From positions 758,001-822,000 of the forward strand of contig NZ_LR134388.1 in assembly GCF_900637685.1 (NCBI RefSeq): a stretch of DNA of 64,000 nt. The letters run 5' to 3'. The stretch's first letter is position 1; every line of letters starts with the position of its first letter. The position numbers and the translations under genes were made by a program. The notes under the pieces were generated by a model. The model had not been told where the DNA came from and ran no database searches. It worked only from the letters and a program-made list of their open reading frames with translations. Origin of the DNA: Legionella sainthelensi. GTDB lineage: Bacteria > Pseudomonadota > Gammaproteobacteria > Legionellales > Legionellaceae. Shown here piece after piece: positions 34,620 through 43,600 of this stretch.

Positions 34620-37600
34620 GTGGTGAAAAAAAATCAGGAAATTAATCTAAATGATATTCTTAATGAGCCCCTTGCAATTATTGGCATGAATTGTCAATTT
34701 CCTGGGATGGATTCAGATGTAGAAGACATTGATTCATTTTATTCAATGTTGCTTAAAGGACAATCACCGATTAAAGAAGTACCCAAAAACCGTTGGAATG
34801 TTGATGAGTATTATGATCCTGAGCGTGACAAAGCTGATAAAATAATTGGCCGCAAGGGAGGTTTTCTTAATAATCCGCAGTTATTTGATGCTTCTTTTTT
34901 TAAAATCGCCACTGTTGAAGCGAAACAAATGGATCCTCAACATCGACTTTTTTTGGAGGTGGCAATTCGCGCTTTGAATCACGCTAACCTTACACTTGGC
35001 TCACTTAGCAACTCAAATACAGGTGTCTTCTATGGCACGTCAGCCCAAGATTACAGTCAACTGAATTATAAAGACAATATTGAGTTTAATGCATACACTC
35101 AAATTGGGGCGGCAAATAGTGCCGCGGCAGGAAGACTCTCTCATTTTCTCAACTTAAAAGGACCAAGTTTGGCCGTGGATACTGCCTGTTCTTCTTCTTT
35201 ATCCGCGCTTTGTCTTGCTGCTGGTTCATTAAGAATGGAGCAGTGTTCGCTGGCAATTGTTGGCGGGGTTCACCTGAATCTCTGTCCTGAAAATTTTATA
35301 GGCTTAACTAAAGCAAACATGTTATCAGCCCATGATCAATGCAGTAGTTTTGATATAAAAGCGGATGGTTTTGTACGCAGTGAAGGCTGTGGTGTTGTGA
35401 TTGTAAAACGTTTAAGCGATGCGATTAAAGACAATAATACTATTTTTGCGGTAATAAAAAGTGTTGTTATGAATCAAGATGGGGATGATGGTACAGTATT
35501 AGTGGCACCAAATATTAAGGCTCAAATTGCACTTCATCAAGAAGCATTAGCCCAGGCTCATGTGACCGCAGGTGATATCGATTATCTGGAAGCTCATGGA
35601 ACAGGTACTATTGTGGGTGATTCGATTGAATTTAATGCAATCCAACAGGTACATCAAAATCTGCATTCTGAAGAGAAACCTCTGATTATCGGGGCATTAA
35701 AGAGTAATGTAGGTCATAGTATCGCCTCATCAGGAATTGCTTCACTGATTAAAGTGATTTGTGCTTTACAGTATGAAAAAATTCCTCCAAACCTACATTA
35801 TTCAAAACCAAATCAAGCAATTAATCCACAGAAAATACCTGCATTATTCCCAACTCAAGAAATGGAATTTAAAAAGCTTGAAAATAAAAAACGCTGTGTA
35901 CAAGTATCTAATTTTGGTTTTAGTGGTACTAATGTGAGCGTGATTATTGAGGAGGCAGATAATACAGTAAGGTCAGAAAGCATAGATGATGACCAACCCA
36001 AGTGTTTTGTTATTTCAGCGAATAGTGAGTCCTCGTTGAAGCATATGATAACCAATTATGTCTCCTATCTTAAAAATACTTCGGCTTGCTTGAAGGATAT
36101 TTGTTATACGCTAATTGATTGTCGGGACCATTTCAAATATCGCTGCGCCATCATTGCGAGTGACAAGAATGCGTTGATCAAAAAGATTGAGTCCCAGGAT
36201 TATGAATTACACAAAGTAACTGTCAAAAAAGATGAGAAAGAAATAATTCCTGATGCTCAGAACATTTATGAAACTTATCTCGCTGGATTTAATATTAAAA
36301 TAGCCCCAAATGCCCTTCCATATTATAAGGTAGATTTGCCTCTGTATCATTTTGATAGAAAATCGTATTGGCATGAGTCAAGGGTAAAAAACGTACCCGC
36401 TGAATTGCAACAACAATCCAGGGAGCAACAAGTTGAAATCATCAAAAATCAACTGGCTGCAAAAATACAAACGCTTCTAAAAAGAGAACATATTGATGAA
36501 TATGAAGATTTCAGTTCTCTAGGATTGACTCAAGAACTACTCGGAGAACTTGATCAAAGCATTTATGAAACGTTTTCTTATAAAATATCGACCCCAGCTT
36601 TTTTAACGGTGGATAAACTTGCAAGACATTTACAACAGATCCTGTTGCCAGATCCGGTTGTCCGCCAACCCACCGTCAACGTTCTTAATAATGAACCTAT
36701 TGCTATTATAGGCATGAGTTGTCGTTTTCCCAAAGCCACAAATATTGATGAATTTTTATCCCTTTTAGAACGAGGGGAAAGCGGTATGGTCGATATTCCC
36801 TTAGATCGTTGGGATAATGAAAAATTTTATGATCCCGATGTGAATGCTCTAGGGCGACTTTACATCAAACAACTTGGACTTATAGAGCACATCAGAAATT
36901 TTGATGCTGAGTTCTTTAATATTAGTCCACGCGAAGCCAAACTGATGTCACCACAGTTACGTGTGTTTTTAGAAACAAGCTACCATGCTTTAGAGAATGC
37001 GAATCTCCCTCTGACTAACATAAAAGACAGTAAAACCGGTGTCTTTGTCGGTGTTGGCACGAACGAGTATCCACGGCTTTTAGCAGGTTTAGGCGTGGGG
37101 TTGGATGATCTAAATATTTATTTCGCTACGGGAAATGTGTTGAATGCAATTCCTGGACGAGTGGCTTATGCTTTTGATTTTCATGGCCCGATACAGGCAA
37201 TTGATACGGCATGTTCTTCCTCTATGACTGCAATTCATGATGCGTGTGTGAGTTTACAGTCTGGTGATTGTGATATGGCCTTAGCGGGCGGTGTCAATAT
37301 TTTACTTGCTCCTGATTCAAATATTACCCTTTCAAAAGCAAGAATGTTATCTCCTGAAAGTCGCTGTAAGACATTTAGTGAAGATGCTGACGGTTATGCG
37401 CGTAGTGAAGGATGTGGTGTTATTGTTTTAAAACGTTTAAGTACCGCTCTCAAGGATAGGGACACGATTCTTGCAGTCATTAAAGGGACTTCAATTAACA
37501 GTGATGGTAAGAGCGGGGGCTTTACGGTTCCTAATGGGATTGCGCAAGAAGAAGTAATACGGAGCGCACTTGCGAAAGCAAATCTTTCCCCGGCTGATAT

Positions 37601-40600
37601 TGATTATATCGAAGCGCATGGCACAGGCACACCACTTGCTGATCCTATTGAAGTGAATGCGCTCACTAAAATTTTTAGTGAAGCCCACAGTCAAGAAAAT
37701 CCGCTTTACATCAGCTCAGTTAAAACAAATATAGGCCATTCAGAAAGTGCTTCGGGCGTGGCAGGAGTGATTAAAACAGTTTTAAGTTTACATACACACC
37801 AATTCTTTAAACACCTTAATTTTAAGAAATTAAATCCACAAATTGAGCTAAAAAATACAATTATTCCATTAAGTACTATGGATTGGCATAAACAAAAAGG
37901 GTTAAGGTGCGCGGGTGTCAGTTCATTTGGATTTAGTGGTGCCAATGCGCATGCTGTCTTACAAGAAGTGCCGCTACGAGAGGTAGAGTCTCGTATTTTA
38001 CCGCAAGAGTCTTTGTTATTGATTTCAGCAAAAAGCAAAACTGCTCTTGAGTTACTTTTGACAAGTTATCAAAAATTCTTAGCAAGCACTGATAAAGAGT
38101 TTGCCGATATCTGCTATACCGCAGCAACATGCCGCAATCATTTCTTATTTCGAGTAGCAGTCAAAGCAAAAACCGCAAAAGAAGCTGCATCTTTTCTTGA
38201 ACAAAATGAATATAAGATTTATCAAATCAAAAAAGAAAAAAACACTCCTTTATTTTTGCACCAATCAATGGCATTGGAGCAATTACAGACTGCATATCAA
38301 GATGGGGTCAAGATTGATTGGTTTCATTATTATAATACTCTTGCAGCAGGATTAACGTCTGAACATACCCGAGATAAGGACAATGAAGAAACAATTTTTG
38401 GGGATAATTTTTTTCTAAAAGTTAAGTTGCCTTTATACGAGTTTGATCGTGAAGAACATTGGTTCGAAACAAAAGATAAGTTAAAAGAGATAGCCATGCC
38501 TAAAGATTGGTGCTTCCAATTACAATGGCAGCATCAATCTTGTACTAAAAATCAGCGTAAAATCCAGGGCAATCACTGGTTGCTTCTCGGGGCGAAACAT
38601 CTCGCATCCAGTTTCGAAGCCCAGGGGTTATCTGTGGTTTTTGAAGAGGATAATTATCCCTTAGAGAAACTCACTGGGGTTCTATTTGCAATGGGTTTGG
38701 ATTTTCCTATAGACAACGATATTGAATCCAATGTTACTTTTCAAAAAAATACATTAAAAAAATTATTAACTTTGATCAAAGAGCTAAATGAGAAATCCAT
38801 TAAATTACAGCTCATTGTGCTTACTACAAATGCAATTACTGAACTTGCTTCCGGCACACTTAATTTAAGTAATAGCTCTTTGATTGGATTTTGCCGTACT
38901 TTGGTATTAGAGCTACCTCAATTTCATACGATACTTATTGATTCTGAAAAAACGGATGATGAAGATTATATTGCGCAAGTCATTGATGAAATAAATTATA
39001 ATGATGATCCCTATTACGAGCATATTGTTGCCTATAGAGATAAGAAACGATTCATTGCACGTTTGAAAAAAAACAAATTAGTAGACCGACGGCGTTCGCT
39101 TTATGGTGAAGGACGTTATTTGATCACGGGTGGTTGTGGTGGTTTAGGTTTGGTAACCGCACAAGCATTACTTTCCTCCGGAGCAAGAGAAATTATTCTT
39201 ACTTCAAGAAATGTAAATAAACCTGCAATAGAAGAAGCAATAAAAAAATTAAAATACAATTATACAGGAAGGACAATTCGTGCGATCAGTTTGGATATTA
39301 CCGATAAAGAAAAACTACAGGCTATGCTTTTAGAGCTGAATAGTGATGGTTTACTCAAGGGAATTATTCATGCAGCTGGTGCCGCGGTTAAAGCACCATT
39401 AATTGAACATACCGATAATGATGTGGATTATTTGTTTTCTGCCAAAGTACTGGGCGGATGGTATTTACATGAACTGAGTCAAAACATTAATTTGGATTTT
39501 TTTGTCGTTTATTCTTCGATTTCATCAGTATTTGGTAGTAATAGGGAGTCAGTATATAGTGGCACAAATAGCTTTTTGGATGCGTTAATTGCTGAGCGAC
39601 AGCGTCTAGGCATGGTGGGTGTAGCAATTGATTGGGGGCCTTGGGGAGAAGTGGGCATGGCAAAGAAGCGCTCACAAGATCAAGGTCTAAAGCAATCCTT
39701 AATTAGCAATGAGCAAGGTCATGCTTTTATTAAAATTCTCATCAATGAGCAGTTGAGCCATGCGGCCATTATTTCACCTGACTACCTCAAGTTTATGCTT
39801 GATTTTGTTCCCAAACCATTGCCTGCTTTTCATCAGTTTCTGGAGAATAATCTTATTGGTGTAAGTCATATATCGGATCAAAATTTATCAGCATGGCTTA
39901 ATGATTATCTGGAGGTGAATGCAGAAAATCGATTGCAAGTGTGTAACGAAATGGTAACTAGCATTTGTAAAGAAATTCTTGAGATATCAGATGCTGAGGA
40001 TTTGGATGAGAATGAAGGATTTTTTGAACTTGGGTTTGACTCACTGATGATTACAGAGCTGGCTACCAAGCTTAAGGAAAACTTAGCGCCAACACTTAAA
40101 GTAACTGCCACTATTGGCTTTGATTATCCATCGATTAATAAACTTGCTCAATATATAGAATCTGAACTGGATAAGAATTTAATTAAAAAGCAAGCGCCTA
40201 AATCTAAAGTAGAAAAAATAGATGATTCAATTGCTATTATTGGTATGAGCTGTAATTTTCCTAATGCCCCAGATATCGCTGCTTTTGAGGCATTGCTCGA
40301 AGAAGGGCGAAGTGGTATGAGAGAGATTCCCATTGAGCGTTGGGATAATAAGACATATTATGATCCCAATATGGATGCTCCAGGAAAATCATATGTCAAG
40401 AAACTGGGATTAATTACAAATATCAAAGGTTTTGATGCCAATTTTTTTGGAATTAGTCCTCGTGAAGCCAAGTTGATGGAACCGCAACAACGAATATTTT
40501 TAGCGTGTTCGTACCATGCTCTAGAACATGCAAACTACACCCCTGAGAATTTACGTGGTAGCTTAACTGGCGTGTTTGCTGGGGTAGGTCCTAATGAATA

Positions 40601-43600
40601 TTATGCCCAACTCGAAAAGTCAGGTTTTTCTAATGAAGAATTAAGCGTTTATTCTATTACAGGTAACGTCTCTAATCTTATTCCAGGACGAGTTGCCTAC
40701 GCTTTTGACTTTAAAGGACCATCTATAAGTGTAGACACGGCATGTTCTTCATCGATGGTCGCAATTCATTACGCATGCCAAAGCTTAAAAAATAGGGAAG
40801 TCGATTATGCGTTAGCAGGTGGTGTTAACGTTTTATTAATGCCAGAATCCAATGTTACTTTATGTAAAGCGAAAGCGTTATCTCCGGATGGAGAGTGTAA
40901 AACTTTTGATGAACATGCAGACGGTTATGCTCGCGCAGAAGGGTGTGGTGTGCTTTTCTTAAAAAGACTGTCTGATGCATTACGTGATAAAGATACCATT
41001 TTAGCTGTCATTAAAGCCTCAGCGGTTAATAATGATGGGAGATCTGCAGGATTAACTGTTCCTAATGGGTTAAGCCAAGAAGAAGTGATGATGAAAGCCT
41101 TAAGTCAAACTGACTTATCCAGCAGTGATATCAGCTTTATTGAGGCGCATGGAACAGGCACTCCTTTGGGTGATCCCATTGAAGTCCATGCAATTAATAA
41201 AGTTTATGGAAAAGGACGCGGTCCAGATAATCCATTATATCTGGGCGCGGTCAAAACCAATATTGGCCATCTTGAGAGTGCTGCTGGGGTTGCAAGTATT
41301 ATTAAAGCAGTCATCAGTTTGCAAAAGAAAAAAATTTACCCGCTTTTGAATTTTCAAAAATTAAATCCTCATATACATTTAGGTGAAACACGTCTTGCAT
41401 TGCAAAAAATCGATTGGAATACTGATACTAAACCCAAATGCGCAGGAGTGAATGCATTTGGGTTTAGCGGGACTAATGCACATGTAATTTTACAAGAGTT
41501 TTCTGCCTCCCCGTTAACAGCTAATGGTATTCATGCTGTTGAAACTGACTCATATGTCACGCCCCACGGTTTATCCGCTGGATCCGGTAATCGTACACTC
41601 TCTATGGTGCCTGCGGATAAACCGCGGGAGGTACGCAGCGAATCACCATTAAAAGTGAGTAAGCCTCATCTGCTTGTTTTCTCAGCTAAGTCCCAAACTT
41701 CCTTAGATAATTTAGCTGAAACTTATCAACACTATTTGGCGACAACGACGGATGATTTTGGTGATATCTGCTTTACCGCCGCTACCTGTCGCGAACATCA
41801 TAGTTATCGAGTTGCTCTAGTAGCCCAAACCGCTAAAGAGGCGAGCCAATTATTAGAGACTGCTCAGTTCAATGAGGCGCTTCATTTTAATGATTCAGCA
41901 CTCAAATCAGTATTCAATCTTTATCTACAAGGCAAAGAGGTTGACTGGGTTTCTTATTATAAAGCTGCTGGCAACGGTTATGCTAAGGTCAATTTACCTT
42001 ATTATCCATTTGATCTTGTTGAGTTTTGGGTTGAAAAAAAGTCTCCTCAAAATGCTTCTTTGGATGTCGTTCATCCTCTTTTAGGGCAAATGTTTTCTCT
42101 CCCTGGAAATGAATATTTATTTTGCAATAAACTGAATTTAGATCATTTTTCCTATATCCAGCAAAATTACATCTTTGATAAAGTTGTATTACCAGCAACT
42201 GCCTATATTGAATCAGGCTTGGCTGCCGCTAAATTAGTTTTAAAACGCAATGTTTTTTGTATTGAAAAGTTTCATATAGAACGTCCTTTATATCCTAAAA
42301 TCGAACAAGAATTTCAGGTGCAAGTGAAACCCCAAAATGAGAGTCAATTCAAAATAAACATCTTTGCGAAACACGAGGACAACTGGCAATTATTTTCAGA
42401 AATGGAAATTGGTCTCGTAGCGCCATCGATACCTGGATCTGTTGATCTTGATACCTTAAAATCCTCTTTTGCTCGCCATATCAAATCGTTACAAATATAT
42501 GAGTATTTTAAATCGCATTCTTATTTTTATGATGAAAAGCTTCATGTGTTACAAGAGACTTATATCGATAATGAAAACATACTTTCAAAAGTAGTATTAC
42601 CAAAAACTGCTGATGCACAAAATTACTATTATCATCCTCTTTTGCTTGATGGGGCTATGCAAAGCATTTGGTTGTTTGTTATGAATCATGTTGCGCATTC
42701 AACTTATGTACCTTATACATTTGCGCGTATGATTACTTTTCAAGAAGCCCCTCGGAATGCTTGGATGCATCTCACGCAACGAGCCTCTGAAAATGAGAAT
42801 GAACTTTGTTTTGATGTAAAATTTTATGATAACTCAGGATTACTGATTGGTGAGATAGAAAAGCTTAAATTACGAAAAGTTACTCGAGCACATTTCATTT
42901 CGTATGAACCTAATCTTCAACATCTTTATCATATTCGATGGAATACGCTTAAGTTTAATTTATCGGTGCAAACAGAAATTCCCGAACTCTTGGTGATTGC
43001 CTCTGATCCTGTCCACGCCAAAAAAGTGCTTGCTGATCTTAATTATCAATTCATAGACAATCTCAATGAGATAAAAAATATTGAAAACAAGAACATTGTT
43101 TTCTTGTATCATCAAGACCAATTCAATGCCTTATTTCATTTGTGCCAGAAATTATTTAAGTTACGGCCCAATAGTTTTATTTTGGTCACAGAAAATGCTT
43201 ATGCGATTGATGAGAAGGACAAAGTTAATCCCTATCATACTATGGCGAGTTCTTTTTGGAAAACCTTTAGCAATGAACTTGAGCTCAATAAAAATTATAT
43301 TGTTGATTTGGATGCCAAGAGTACTTTGTCCACTATTCTAAACATTTTATTCTCAACGAATAATGCAGAAAATCAATTTGCAGTTAGAGATTCCGTTTAT
43401 ATTCCAAGACTTAAGAAAATGCAGTTGCCAACGAACCTCACTCCAGAGCAAATGTTATTTAAAAGTGATGCGAGTTATTTGATCACAGGCGGAACAGGTG
43501 GTTTGGCACGATTATTAATTGAGTACCTCATGTATCGAGGGGCCCAACATATTATTATTACAAGCAGATCCGAATGCCCAGACTCTATAAAGGAATTGAT

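Noticed and set aside
38400-38500. A possible acyltransferase domain between KS2 and KR1
   Set aside because: No GHSxG or similar AT motif is present; the segment is the KS linker followed by the structural part of the ketoreductase.
37491-40333. Minus-strand ORFs of 60-110 codons inside the polyketide synthase
   Set aside because: The plus-strand frame is uninterrupted and full of KS, KR and ACP motifs; the others are shadows.
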